A stretch of 64,000 nt of DNA, taken from NCBI RefSeq assembly GCF_029167105.1, contig NZ_JARFML010000021.1, forward strand, positions 62,001 to 126,000, read 5' to 3'. The stretch is from Bradyrhizobium yuanmingense. Its GTDB lineage: Bacteria; Pseudomonadota; Alphaproteobacteria; Rhizobiales; Xanthobacteraceae. Numbering within the stretch: position 1 is the first letter of the stretch; every line of letters begins with the position of its first letter. Both the position numbers and the translations under genes were made by a program. Below the pieces are notes generated by a model. That model ran no database searches and was not told where the DNA came from. It saw only the letters and a program-made list of their open reading frames with translations. Of the stretch, positions 16,340-27,085 are shown in pieces.

Positions 16340-18028
16340 TCAGGCTGCTGCGGTCGAGTCGCGCACCGTCCGCACGACGATCGCACGCAGCTGCTCGAGA
16401 TTGGCCGCCATCCCGGTGATCGCCTGCTTCACATCCGCGGCGCGCTGGTTGACGGAGGCGGCATCGCGGCTGACGTCGCCGATCTTGGCCGAGACCTCCT
16501 GTGCGGCGGAGGCCGATTCGGAAATCGACCGCGTGATCTCCCGGGTCGCGGCATCCTGCTGTTCCATCGCCGCAGCGACCGAAGTCGCCACGCCGTCGAT
16601 CTCGATGATGTGGCCTCCCATGGCCTCGACGGCGTCGACCGCGGCCTGCGTCGAGGCCTGGATCTCGGCAATCAGCCGCCCGATCTCCTCGGTGGATTTG
16701 GCGGTCTGGTCGGATAGGGATTTCACCTCGGCGGCAACCACCGCGAAGCCGCGGCCGGCCTCGCCGGCGCGCGCCGCCTCGATCGTCGCGTTGAGCGCGA
16801 GGAGGTTGGTCTGGCCTGCGATGCCGCCGATGAGGTCGGAGACCTCCGCGATCTTCTTCACCGATCCGGCCAGCGCCTGAATGGTCGAACGCGCCTGCTC
16901 GCGGCCCGCGACCGCCGATTTGGTGACGGTGCTGGTCCGCGCGACCTGGCTGGTGATCTCGCGGATCGAGGCGCTCAACTCTTCGGCCGCAGCCGAGACG
17001 GCCTGCGAGCTGCCGAGCGCCTGCGTCGAAGCCGCCGCCACCGCCTGCGACTGCGCAGAGAGCGACTTTGCGATCTCAGAGAGGCCGGAGGCGGCTTGCT
17101 CCACGCCCTGCGTCGCCGCAGTCGCGGTATCGACGGAGCGGCCGGTCTCGCGTTCGACCGTTTCGGCCATCTGGTGCAGGGCGGAGCGCTTGGCAAGCGC
17201 CGCCGCCTGCTCCTGCCGCAACTGTTCCTCGCGCAGACGGGAGTTCTCGATCGCCGCCTGCTTGAACACAACAAGCGCACCCGCCATCGAGCCGACCTCG
17301 TCCTGGCGCTGCGCGAACGGAATGTCGGCGGCGAGATCGCCCGTCGCGAGCTTCTGCATCGTGTCCGTCATGCGCACGATCGGGCGCACCACGCCGAGGG
17401 CAACACCCAGCAGACCGGCGGTAACGAAGGCGAGGACGGCGATGGAGACGCCGAGGAGGATATAGAGCATCGCGCTGTCGCGGTCCGCGGCCAGCTTCTC
17501 CATGGCGGCATTCCGCTTGTTGGCACTCTCGACGATGCTGTCGATGACGGCACGGTGCGCGGTATAGGCCTCCTTGAGCTGCGCATAGGCGCGCTCGGAA
17601 GCCGCTACGTCCTTGGCCTTGAGGGCGGGCAGAAGCTGATCCGACGCCTTCCAGAATTTCTGCACCTCCGCATCGGATTTCGACACGAGCGCGGTCTTGA
17701 GGTCGGCCGAGAGGCTGGAGGAGACCCAGAACGCCTTGCGCTCATCGTAGTCCTTGCGGAGCTGGACCAGACGCTCGCCGTGGGCCGCCAGCTGATCCGG
17801 CTCGCGCATGGCCAGCGTCGCCTCGAGATAGGCTTCGATGATGTATTCGGGCGGCGGCAGGATGTCGGCGATGAGGTCGTTGCCGAGCTTGATGTCGGAA
17901 TAGAGCGGACCGCCGACCTTGAGCTCTTTTAGGGCGTACAGGCTGGTCGAAACCACAGCGGCAAAGCCGATGGCGAGAACGATGCCGAACGCGACGATCG
18001 CAGAGGACAAGGACAGGCGAAATTTCAT
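16340..18028 (-). CDS. methyl-accepting chemotaxis protein (transmembrane)
   Basis: A 562-residue chemoreceptor. TM1 is at about residues 8-30. A periplasmic helical sensor region of about 155 residues follows, then TM2 (YILLGVSIAVLAFVTAGLLG) and a HAMP domain (RPIVRMTDTMQKLATGDL). The long cytoplasmic signalling hairpin has its tip at GGIAGQTNLLALNATIEAAR. It would relay to CheA/CheW, neither of which is in this window. The ligand is unknown. Confidence 0.92.
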   Translation of the reverse strand: MKFRLSLSSAIVAFGIVLAIGFAAVVSTSLYALKELKVGGPLYSDIKLGNDLIADILPPPEYIIEAYLEATLAMREPDQLAAHGERLVQLRKDYDERKAFWVSSSLSADLKTALVSKSDAEVQKFWKASDQLLPALKAKDVAASERAYAQLKEAYTAHRAVIDSIVESANKRNAAMEKLAADRDSAMLYILLGVSIAVLAFVTAGLLGVALGVVRPIVRMTDTMQKLATGDLAADIPFAQRQDEVGSMAGALVVFKQAAIENSRLREEQLRQEQAAALAKRSALHQMAETVERETGRSVDTATAATQGVEQAASGLSEIAKSLSAQSQAVAAASTQALGSSQAVSAAAEELSASIREITSQVARTSTVTKSAVAGREQARSTIQALAGSVKKIAEVSDLIGGIAGQTNLLALNATIEAARAGEAGRGFAVVAAEVKSLSDQTAKSTEEIGRLIAEIQASTQAAVDAVEAMGGHIIEIDGVATSVAAAMEQQDAATREITRSISESASAAQEVSAKIGDVSRDAASVNQRAADVKQAITGMAANLEQLRAIVVRTVRDSTAAA

Positions 18029-18283
18029 GAAACAATCCAGGTCGGCGTCGAAACTGCGGCCACCCTAGACGACTACGGTAAATACGGAATTGATTCGCGC
18101 CGGAATTGTATTTCACGAAGCCCGGATAAATACGGAAATTGGACGTCAGTCATCGGTATTGAGTCAGCGGGGCTGACGCATACGCGCAACAAGAACGCTT
18201 GAGAGCCCAATTAGGGGCCGGCTGCCGATGCGCCGAACGAGATAGGCGTGACGGGGAGCAGGTCTCCCCGGCACGCCTTGCCT

Positions 18284-18886
18284 TCATACGTCGAAGAACA
18301 CCGTCTCGTTGTCGCCTTGCAGGTGCAGGTCGAGCCGGTAGACCGGCTTGCCGGCCTCGCGGACCGCAGTGAGCGTGGCGCGGCGGTCGGCAGGCACCAG
18401 CGCCAGCACGGGATCGGCGGCGTTGCCGGTCTCGTCGTTGAAATAGATGCGGGTGTAGAGATGCCTGAGCATGCCGCGGCCAAACACCGCAAGCAGGATG
18501 TGCGGCGCCTGCGGCTTGCCCTCGGGATCCGGCACCACGCCCGGCTTGATGGTCTCGAAAGAATAGTTCCCGTCCTTGTCGGTGCCACAGCGGGCAAAGC
18601 CGCGGAAGCTCGCATTCGGCAGCGCGCGCTTGTCCTGGGGATCGGCGAAGCGGCCCTGCGCATCCGCCTGCCAGATCTCCAGCATGGCGTCCGGCACGGC
18701 AACGCCATCGCCGTCGAACACCTTGCCCTCGATGCGGATGCGGTCGCCTGAAACGTCCGGGGTCAGCGTCGAATTGGTGAACGCGTCGTTCCAGGCGTAC
18801 TCGCCGGTCGGCGTCAGGCCGTATTTGAAGAACGGACCGACCGTCTGCGATGGGGTGATCCCGTCGGGCTTTGCGGACTCTTGCAC
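18284..18886 (-). CDS. pcaG: protocatechuate 3,4-dioxygenase alpha subunit
   Basis: A 200-residue intradiol-fold subunit, with TPSQTVGPFFKYGL near the N-terminus as is usual for PcaG. It lacks the iron-ligand tyrosines and histidines, which reside in the beta subunit. The start is GTG at 18886, directly abutting the pcaH TAA stop with no spacer, so translation is probably coupled. It works with PcaH to open protocatechuate to beta-carboxy-cis,cis-muconate. Confidence 0.95.
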   Translation of the reverse strand: MQESAKPDGITPSQTVGPFFKYGLTPTGEYAWNDAFTNSTLTPDVSGDRIRIEGKVFDGDGVAVPDAMLEIWQADAQGRFADPQDKRALPNASFRGFARCGTDKDGNYSFETIKPGVVPDPEGKPQAPHILLAVFGRGMLRHLYTRIYFNDETGNAADPVLALVPADRRATLTAVREAGKPVYRLDLHLQGDNETVFFDV

Positions 18887-19588
18887 TTAATGGTTCTCCA
18901 TGGGGGTGGCGTCCTTGCCGCGCAGCACGATGTCGAAGCGGTAGCACAGCGCCCATTCGGGCTGGGTATTCTCCAAGTCGAACGACGAGACCATCCGCGC
19001 CCGCGCCTTCTCGTCCGGCACCGAGTTGAAGATCGGGTCGAACGGGAACAAGGGATCGCTCGGGAAATACATCTGCGTCACGAGGCGTGTGACGAAGGAA
19101 TGGCCGAACACCGACAGATGGATGTGCGCAGGCCGCCAGGCATTGTGGTGATTGCCCCAAGGGTAGGCGCCAGGCTTGATGGTGACGAAGCGATAATAGC
19201 CGGACGCATCGCTCACGGTGCGGCCCGCGCCGGTGAAGTTCGGATCGAGCGGCGCCGGATGCTGATCACGGACGTGGACATAACGGCCGCAGGAATTGGC
19301 CTGCCAGATCTCGACGAGCGAGTTCGGCACGCCTCGGCCGTCCTCGTCGCGCACATAGCCATGTACGATGATGCGCTCGCCGAGCGGCTCGCCCGCGTGC
19401 TGGCGGGTGAGGTCGTTGTCGCCCTCGCGCACGGTCTCGTGGCCGTAGACCGGCCCGGTCAGCTCCGACAGCGTATGGGGCATCGGAATCAAGGGCTTGT
19501 TCGGCGCGCGCTTGATCGAGCTCTTGTAGTCGGGCGACAGCGGCAGCGGATGCGCCGCGTTGCTGCCGGTGGGATAGATGAATGTCAT
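18887..19588 (-). CDS. pcaH: protocatechuate 3,4-dioxygenase beta subunit
   Basis: A 233-residue catalytic subunit. The Fe(III) ligands are Tyr103 (GRYVH), Tyr142 (GAYPW) and His155/His157 (RPAHIHLSV), with the same spacing as in the Pseudomonas enzyme (39, 13 and 2 residues). An N-terminal PcaH-type extension (residues 1-65) is present. It is preceded by a 122-bp gap that holds an AT-rich palindrome, so it may have its own promoter as well as read-through from the dioxygenase gene upstream. Confidence 0.96.
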   Translation of the reverse strand: MTFIYPTGSNAAHPLPLSPDYKSSIKRAPNKPLIPMPHTLSELTGPVYGHETVREGDNDLTRQHAGEPLGERIIVHGYVRDEDGRGVPNSLVEIWQANSCGRYVHVRDQHPAPLDPNFTGAGRTVSDASGYYRFVTIKPGAYPWGNHHNAWRPAHIHLSVFGHSFVTRLVTQMYFPSDPLFPFDPIFNSVPDEKARARMVSSFDLENTQPEWALCYRFDIVLRGKDATPMENH

Positions 19589-19643
19589 TGGCGAACTCCT
19601 CCCCGGCCATCGTGCTCCGGCCGGTCAACGCTTTCGCCAATCA

Positions 19644-19656
19644 TTATAGGATATAA
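19644..19656 (-). promoter_or_regulatory. AT-rich palindrome upstream of pcaH
   Basis: TTATA-GGA-TATAA is a palindrome with perfect 5-bp arms, about 60 bp before the pcaH start. On the minus strand it contains TATAAT, a perfect -10 hexamer, though no good -35 element is seen at the expected spacing. It could be a promoter or an operator for a pca regulator. Confidence 0.4.
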
Positions 19657-19710
19657 CTAATTTGGGAAAGCCGGTTTAGCGGCGTTCCCGCGCATGGCAG
19701 CCGGCCGCTG

Positions 19711-20604
19711 CTACCTGATCGGCGCACGCGGAAGCACGGCCTCTCCGGCCTCGAGCCGGTAGGTATGGTCGAGCGAATACCAGGGCACGGTCGCGTCCTT
19801 CACCGTCGGATGCGGCGTATCGTGGCGCACGAACTTGCCGATCAGCGCCTGTGTCACACCGAACTGCACGTCGCTGTCGATATGGGGGTCGCTCGGATCA
19901 TACACCTGCGAGATCAGCACCTTGAATCCCGGCTTGAAGATCAGGGCGTGCAGATGCGCGGGACGATAGGGGTGGCGGCCCTGCGCCTCGAGCAGGCGGC
20001 CGACGACGCCATCGGTTGGAATGGGATAGCCGACCATCATCACCGAGCGGAAGGAAAAGCGCCCGTCGGAATCGGTCGTGAACTTGCCGCGCAGGTTCAT
20101 GTCGGCCTGCTCGGGGTCCTGGTTCTCGTAGAGGCCGACCGGCGAGGCGTGCCAGACGTCGACCTCGGCACCGGCGACGGGCCGGCCGTCCTTTCCAATG
20201 ACGCGGCCGCTCACGAACAGCGTGGCGCCCGGCGTCTGCGAGCGCACGATCGATCCGCTATTCTCGACCCGGGGCGAATTCAACCGCCAGAACGGCCCGA
20301 GCAATGAATGATCGGTCTCCGTATTGCCCTGATCGCCGTTGTTGAGCAGGCACACCAGCGAGGAGACGCCGAGCGACCCCGCCATCAGCACGACTTCGTT
20401 ATGCGTGTCGGTGGTCAGCTTGCCGAGCTCGGCCACGATCGCCGCGGCGTCGCGGAACTCCTTCTCGGTCAGCCTGACATCGCGGACGAAGGCGTGCAAA
20501 TGCTTGACCAGGGCGACCATGATCTCGCGCAGCCGCGGATCGGATGTCCGCTCCATCACCGCCAGGGCCGCGGCCGTGACGTCCTTTTCGCGCTCGATGA
20601 CCAT
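19711..20604 (-). CDS. intradiol ring-cleavage dioxygenase, hydroxyquinol 1,2-dioxygenase-like
   Basis: A 297-residue protein with the N-terminal helical dimerisation domain (residues 1-100) of the catechol/hydroxyquinol branch and a C-terminal catalytic sandwich. Iron ligands are Tyr159 (GLYEN), Tyr193 (VGYPIPTDG), His217 and His219 (RPAHLHALI). The YPIPTDG plus RHPYRPAHLH pattern favours hydroxyquinol over catechol as substrate. This fits a route to maleylacetate but is not proof. It lies between pcaF and pcaHG on the same strand. Confidence 0.85.
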   Translation of the reverse strand: MVIEREKDVTAAALAVMERTSDPRLREIMVALVKHLHAFVRDVRLTEKEFRDAAAIVAELGKLTTDTHNEVVLMAGSLGVSSLVCLLNNGDQGNTETDHSLLGPFWRLNSPRVENSGSIVRSQTPGATLFVSGRVIGKDGRPVAGAEVDVWHASPVGLYENQDPEQADMNLRGKFTTDSDGRFSFRSVMMVGYPIPTDGVVGRLLEAQGRHPYRPAHLHALIFKPGFKVLISQVYDPSDPHIDSDVQFGVTQALIGKFVRHDTPHPTVKDATVPWYSLDHTYRLEAGEAVLPRAPIR

Positions 20605-20649
20605 GCCGGCATTCTCCCCCTGTCATTCCGAGCGAGCGAACCCGGACTC

Positions 20650-20797
20650 TTAGCCTCTCCCCGCTTGCGGGGAGAGGCCGACGCGCGAAGCGCGGCGGGT
20701 GAGGGGGACTCTCCGCGAGTCCAACTATCACCGTCTTTGCGGAGACTACCCCTCACCCCAACCCTCTCCCCGCGAAGAGCGGGGAGAGGGAGAGGTA
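20650..20797. repeat. intergenic repeat, CTCTCCCC family
   Basis: A perfect 11-bp hairpin CCTCTCCCCGC-TT-GCGGGGAGAGG (20654-20677) is followed by GGGTGAGGGGGAC and a right part carrying CCCCTCACCC and CTCTCCCCGC. The whole forms a larger inverted structure. Related elements are at 27908-28087 and 61856-61994. It fills the 200-bp gap between pcaF and the dioxygenase gene. Confidence 0.8.
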
Positions 20798-20804
20798 AAG
20801 ATCG

Positions 20805-22013
<1,209 letters not shown>

Positions 22014-22333
22014 CGTTGTTCTCCCTGAATGCCGCGATCCGGCCAAATTCTTCAATGTCGGCGGAGTTTTAGGAGGGCGCCCGCGGCAGGTCAATTGACG
22101 GTTTCGCGGGGCAGACGTCATTCCGGGGCGCGCCTTGGCGCGAGCCCGGAATCCAATTGTCGACGCGACGTGCGGCCCGATGGATTCCGGGCCTGCGCCG
22201 TTCCGGCGCATCCCGGAATGACGACTGAGGATGCGGCAACAGCTTGCGCCTCCACGCGGACAACGTGGAAAACCTTCGCTTGCCGGCCAAAGCGATAGGA
22301 GCAGGTGCCGAAATTTTGTAGGTTGCGCCGCCC
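22014..22333. other. divergent pcaF/mutS intergenic region
   Basis: A 320-bp spacer containing no gene that I can support. It must hold the promoters of both pcaF and mutS, and about a third of it is taken up by the inverted repeat at 22116-22224. No clear -35/-10 pair is seen. Confidence 0.6.
22116..22224. repeat. composite intergenic repeat, CATTCCGGG family
   Basis: Outer arms CGTCATTCCGGGGCGCGC and CATCCCGGAATGACG enclose a second pair, GCCCGGAATCCA and TGGATTCCGGGC. This is the nested-hairpin plan of the elements at 31671, 40694, 44455 and 50889, with a shorter centre. Confidence 0.85.
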
Positions 22334-25072
22334 ATGACCATGCAACAGCCGATACAAGCACCGCCGCCCGACGACACGCCCGCGCCGCAGGCCGAGGCTG
22401 CCGCGCGCGTCACCCCGATGATGGAGCAGTATCTGGAGATCAAGGCGGCGCATCAGGGCTTGCTGCTGTTCTACCGGATGGGCGACTTTTACGAGCTGTT
22501 CTTCGAGGATGCCGAGATCGCCTCGAGGACGCTCGGCATCGTCCTGACCAAGCGCGGCAAGCACCAGGGCGCGGATATCCCGATGTGCGGCGTGCCGGTC
22601 GAGCGCTCAGAGGATTATCTGCATCGTCTCATCGGCGCCGGGCATCGGGTCGCGGTCTGCGAGCAGACCGAGGATCCCGCGGCGGCCAAAGCGCGCGGCA
22701 ACAAGAGCGTGGTGCGCCGCGGCGTGGTGCGGCTGGTGACGCCGGGCACGCTGACCGAGGACACGTTGCTGGATGCGCGTGCCAACAATTACCTGCTGGC
22801 GATCGCGCGCGCCCGCTCCTCCGCCGGCGGCGACCGCTTCGGCCTTGCCTGGATCGACATCTCGACGGCCGAATTCATGGTCACCGAGGTCTCCGGCGGC
22901 GAGCTCGCCGCGACGCTGGCGCGCATCAACCCGAACGAGGCGATCGTCACCGACGCGCTCTTTGGCGACAACGAGCTCGGCCAGATCCTGCGCGAACTGC
23001 CGGCCGTGACGCCGCTGACCCGCGACGTCTTCGACGGCGCCACCGCTGAGAAGCGGCTGTGCGACTATTTTGCCGTCGCGACCATGGACGGGCTCGCGCA
23101 GCTGACGCGCCTGGAGGCCACCGCGGCGGCCGCCGCCGTCACCTATGTCGACCGCACCCAGGTCGGCAAGCATCCGCCGCTGTCGCCGCCCGCGCGTGAG
23201 GCCTCGGGCGCGACCATGGCGATCGATCCGGCCACGCGCGCCAATCTCGAGCTGACGCGCACCCTCGCCGGCGAGCGCCGCGGCTCGCTGCTCGACGCGA
23301 TCGACTGCACCGTGACCTCGGCCGGCTCCCGCCTGCTGGCGCAGCGTCTGGCCGCGCCGCTGACCGATGCGCCGGCGATCGCGCGGCGGTTAGACGCAGT
23401 GAGCGCCTTCGTGGCCGATTCCGCCGCGCGCGAGGACATCCGCAGCATCCTGCGCGGCGCGCCCGACATGTCGCGCGCTCTGGCGCGGCTCTCGGTCGGC
23501 CGCGGCGGGCCGCGCGACCTCGCCGGCATCCGCGACGGCATCCTAGCCGCCGACCAGGTGCTGACGCGGCTCACCGAAATGGATCAACCGCCGCAGGAAA
23601 TCGCGGCGGTGATGGCGGCGCTGCAAAGGCCGTCGCGCGCGCTCGCAGCCGAGTTCGCCAGCGCGCTGGACGAGCAGCTGCCGCTGATCAAGCGCGACGG
23701 CGGCTTCGTGCGTCAGGGCTACGAACCCGCGCTCGACGAAGCGCGCAACCTGCGGGACGCCTCGCGTCTGGTCGTGGCATCGATGCAGGCCCGTTACGCC
23801 GACCAAACCGGCGTGAAGGGCCTCAAGATCCGGCACAACAACGTGCTCGGCTATTTCGTCGAGGTCACCGCCCAGCACGGCGACAAGCTGATGTCGCCGC
23901 CGCTGAACGCGACCTTCATCCATCGCCAGACGCTGGCGGGACAGGTGCGCTTCACGACGTCCGAGCTCGGCGAGATCGAGGCCAAGATCGCCAATGCCGG
24001 CGACCGTGCGCTCGGCCTCGAGCTCGAGATCTTCGAGCGGCTCTGCGCCAAGGCGCTCGCGATCAGCGACGATTTGCGCACTGCCGCGCAAGGTTTTGCG
24101 CTGCTCGACGTCGCGACGTCGTTGGCCAGGCTCGCCGTCGACGAGAACTATGTGCGGCCCGAGGTCGACGGCTCGCTCAGCTTTGCCATCGAAGCCGGCC
24201 GCCATCCCGTGGTCGAGCAGGCGCTCAAGCGCAACGGCGAGCCGTTCATCGCCAATGCCTGCGACCTCTCTCCCGCGCCGGCGCAGAAGTCAGGCCAGCT
24301 CTGGCTGCTCACCGGTCCCAACATGGCCGGCAAATCGACCTTCCTGCGCCAGAACGCGCTGATTGCCTTGATGGCGCAGATCGGCAGCTTCGTGCCGGCG
24401 ACGCGCGCGCGGATCGGCATCGTCGACCGCCTGTTCTCGCGCGTCGGCGCCGCCGACGATCTCGCCCGCGGCCGCTCCACCTTCATGGTGGAGATGGTCG
24501 AGACCGCGGTGATCCTGAACCAGGCCGGCGAGCGCTCGCTCGTCATCCTCGACGAGATCGGCCGCGGCACCGCGACCTTCGACGGCCTCTCGATCGCCTG
24601 GGCCGCGATCGAGCACCTGCACGAGAGCAACCGCTGCCGCACATTGTTCGCGACGCATTATCACGAGCTGACCGCGCTCGCGGCAAAACTGCCGCGCATG
24701 TTCAACGCCACGGTGCGGGTGAAGGAATGGCAGGGCAACGTCGTGTTCCTGCACGAGGTGCTGCCGGGCTCGGCCGATCGCTCCTACGGCATCCAGGTAG
24801 CGAAACTCGCGGGCCTGCCGCCGGCGGTGATCACGCGCGCCAAATCGGTGCTGTCGAAGTTGGAAGCGCAGGACCGCGGCCAGACCGCGCGAGCGCTCGT
24901 CGACGATCTGCCGCTGTTCGCGGTGCCCTCGCGCGCCGCCACTGAAGCCGCGCCACTGAGCGAAGCGGAGCTGCTGGTGGAGGCGGTGAAGGCGCTGCAC
25001 CCCGACGAGATGTCGCCGCGCGAGGCGCTCGACGCGCTGTATGCGTTGAAGGCAAGACTGCCGAAGCAGTGA
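22334..25072 (+). CDS. mutS: DNA mismatch repair protein MutS
   Basis: A 912-residue mismatch sensor. The N-terminal domain has MMEQYLEIKAAHQGLLLFYRMGDFYELF, whose Phe inserts at mismatches. Connector, lever and clamp domains follow. The ATPase has Walker A GPNMAGKSTF from about residue 661, Walker B LVILDEIGRGTATFDG and the helix-turn-helix dimer region. ATG 22334 is followed by a second ATG two codons later; either could be used. A 40-bp perfect-style hairpin follows the stop. Confidence 0.98.
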   Translation: MTMQQPIQAPPPDDTPAPQAEAAARVTPMMEQYLEIKAAHQGLLLFYRMGDFYELFFEDAEIASRTLGIVLTKRGKHQGADIPMCGVPVERSEDYLHRLIGAGHRVAVCEQTEDPAAAKARGNKSVVRRGVVRLVTPGTLTEDTLLDARANNYLLAIARARSSAGGDRFGLAWIDISTAEFMVTEVSGGELAATLARINPNEAIVTDALFGDNELGQILRELPAVTPLTRDVFDGATAEKRLCDYFAVATMDGLAQLTRLEATAAAAAVTYVDRTQVGKHPPLSPPAREASGATMAIDPATRANLELTRTLAGERRGSLLDAIDCTVTSAGSRLLAQRLAAPLTDAPAIARRLDAVSAFVADSAAREDIRSILRGAPDMSRALARLSVGRGGPRDLAGIRDGILAADQVLTRLTEMDQPPQEIAAVMAALQRPSRALAAEFASALDEQLPLIKRDGGFVRQGYEPALDEARNLRDASRLVVASMQARYADQTGVKGLKIRHNNVLGYFVEVTAQHGDKLMSPPLNATFIHRQTLAGQVRFTTSELGEIEAKIANAGDRALGLELEIFERLCAKALAISDDLRTAAQGFALLDVATSLARLAVDENYVRPEVDGSLSFAIEAGRHPVVEQALKRNGEPFIANACDLSPAPAQKSGQLWLLTGPNMAGKSTFLRQNALIALMAQIGSFVPATRARIGIVDRLFSRVGAADDLARGRSTFMVEMVETAVILNQAGERSLVILDEIGRGTATFDGLSIAWAAIEHLHESNRCRTLFATHYHELTALAAKLPRMFNATVRVKEWQGNVVFLHEVLPGSADRSYGIQVAKLAGLPPAVITRAKSVLSKLEAQDRGQTARALVDDLPLFAVPSRAATEAAPLSEAELLVEAVKALHPDEMSPREALDALYALKARLPKQ

Positions 25073-25079
25073 AATGGTC

Positions 25080-25119
25080 GTCATTCCGGGGCGATGCGAA
25101 GCATCGAACCCGGAATGAC
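25080..25119. terminator. hairpin between convergent mutS and chemoreceptor genes
   Basis: GTCATTCCGGG and CCCGGAATGAC close a 40-bp hairpin with inner arms GCGATGC and GCATCG, eight bases after the mutS stop. It is the minimal form of the CATTCCGGG repeat family. No T-run follows, so a terminator role is suggested by position only. Confidence 0.6.
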
Positions 25120-25134
25120 AGTGTGGTTGGGGCC

Positions 25135-26811
25135 CTACGCCCTCGCCGCGATCGCCGCGGCTTCCGCGGCGGCGCGCTGCATGCTGGTCGACATCTCGTT
25201 GGTCACCGTGCTCTGCTCCTCGATCGCCGCGGCGGTCGAGGTCACGTACTCACTGACATTGTTGATCGCCTGCTTGATCGAGCCGAGCGCGCTGACGACG
25301 TCGCCGGAGATGCTGTTGAGGCTGCCGATCTCCTGGCCGATCTTGTCGGTCGCCTGCTTGGCCTGGTTGGCGAGGCTCTTGACCTCGGAAGCGACCACCG
25401 CGAAGCCGCGACCGGCCTCGCCGGCGCGCGCCGATTCGATCGTGGCGTTGAGCGCGAGCAGGTTGATCTGCCCGGTGATGTTGTTGATCATCTCGACGAT
25501 GCCGCTCATGGCTTGCGCAGCCTCGGTGAGGCGCTGGGCCTGCGCGTCGGCGGCGCCGACCTGCTCGACCGCACCCATCGCGGTCTCGCGCGACTTGGTC
25601 ATGGCCTCGGAGATCTCCCGCACCGAGGCGTTGAGCTCCTCCGAACCGGCGGCGACCGATTCCATCATGCCGCGCACGCGCTCGTTGCCCATGCGGACCA
25701 GGACCTGCTTGGTGACGTCGGTGGCGTATTTGACGACCTTGAACGGCTTGCCGTTGAGATCGAGGATCGGATTGTAGGAAGCCTGGATGTAGACCTCCTT
25801 GCCGCCCTTGCCGATGCGCTTGTATTCGGCCGCCTGGTACTGGCCGCGATTGAGCGCGGCCCAGAACTCGCGATAGCCGGCACCGTCGCGCTCGGAGGGC
25901 TCGACGAACATGCTGTGGTGGCGGCCCTTGATCTCGGCCAGCGAATAGCCGAGCGCACCGAGGAAGTTGGCGTTGGCGGTGATGATCGTGCCGTCCATGT
26001 TGAACTCGATCACGGCCTGGGCCTTGTCGATCGCCGCGATCTGGCCGGCGAGATCGGCGTTCTTTAGCTTCTCCGCGGTGACGTCGGTCGCGAACTTGAC
26101 GACGCCGTACGGCTTGCCGTTTTCGTCGAGCAACGGATTGTAGGAGGCGAGGATCCAGACCTCGCGGCCGCCCTTGCCGATCCGCTTGAACTCGCCGGCC
26201 TGGTATTCGCCGCGGTTGAGCGCGGCCCAGAATTCGCGATAGGCCGGGCCGTTGCGGTCGGCGTCGGCCACGAACAGGCTGTGATGCTTGCCCTTGATCT
26301 CGTCGAGCGAGTAGCCGAGCGCCTTGCAGAAATTCTCGTTCGCCGAGACGATGGTGCCGTCGAGATTGAACTCGATGACGGCCTGGGCGCGGCTGATGGC
26401 AGCGATCTTGGAGGCGTCCGTCATGCTGCGGATCTTCTTCGCGGTGATGTCGGTCGCAATCTTGGCGACCATCACCGTCTTGCCGTTGCCGTCGAGCACC
26501 GGATTGTAGGATGCTTCGATCCAGACCTCGCGGCCGTCTTTCGCGATCCGCTTGAACTCGCGCGCCTGATACTCGCCACGGTTCAATGCGGCCCAGAACG
26601 CCTTGTACTCGGCGCTGTCGCGCTGGTCGGCCGGCACGAACATCGAGTGATGCTTGCCCTGGATCTCCTCGAGCCGGTAGCCGAGTGCGTCGAGAAAATT
26701 CTTGTTGGCCGAGATGATCGTTCCATCAAGATTGAATTCGATCATCGCCTGCGAGCGGCCGATGGCATCGAGCCGCGCTTGTGCATCACCGTGAGACTTG
26801 CGACCGAACAT
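25135..26811 (-). CDS. soluble methyl-accepting chemotaxis protein with three PAS domains
   Basis: A 558-residue protein with no membrane segment. Three tandem PAS/PAC units lie at about residues 10-120, 130-245 and 255-370. They repeat AMIEFNLDGTIISANKNFL or AQAVIEFNLDGTIVSAN, then KGKHHSMFV-like, WAALNRGEYQA, FKRI and KGGREVWI. The MCP signalling domain (about 385-558) contains INLLALNATIESARAGEAGRGF. Such receptors sense intracellular redox or ligand cues, often through a cofactor; none can be named here. It is convergent with mutS. Confidence 0.92.
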   Translation of the reverse strand: MFGRKSHGDAQARLDAIGRSQAMIEFNLDGTIISANKNFLDALGYRLEEIQGKHHSMFVPADQRDSAEYKAFWAALNRGEYQAREFKRIAKDGREVWIEASYNPVLDGNGKTVMVAKIATDITAKKIRSMTDASKIAAISRAQAVIEFNLDGTIVSANENFCKALGYSLDEIKGKHHSLFVADADRNGPAYREFWAALNRGEYQAGEFKRIGKGGREVWILASYNPLLDENGKPYGVVKFATDVTAEKLKNADLAGQIAAIDKAQAVIEFNMDGTIITANANFLGALGYSLAEIKGRHHSMFVEPSERDGAGYREFWAALNRGQYQAAEYKRIGKGGKEVYIQASYNPILDLNGKPFKVVKYATDVTKQVLVRMGNERVRGMMESVAAGSEELNASVREISEAMTKSRETAMGAVEQVGAADAQAQRLTEAAQAMSGIVEMINNITGQINLLALNATIESARAGEAGRGFAVVASEVKSLANQAKQATDKIGQEIGSLNSISGDVVSALGSIKQAINNVSEYVTSTAAAIEEQSTVTNEMSTSMQRAAAEAAAIAARA

Positions 26812-27085
26812 CAGGAAATCTCCATCTCGAAATTGAGCCGAAGGGGGATGTGCCCGTCGGTATCAAGGAACTGATCGTGCAGCAGTGCTGACATATTCCA
26901 ATCGCGCTCCCCGGATCCGATGAGTTGGATGCAGCTCCGTTACGTTTTGTACGAACAGCAACGGAAGCGAGCGAGCAGCCTGATTCTCTACGGCAAAAGC
27001 TCGAACAAAGTTCTAATTTTACTGTCGGGAATTCGACGGGTGAATCACCTCTCCGCGCGACGTCGCATCGCGCATATCCGTAGTC

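Noticed and set aside
18150..19160. Alternative minus-strand frame across pcaG and pcaH
   Set aside because: It is shifted relative to both genuine subunits and would disrupt their conserved iron ligands and lengths.
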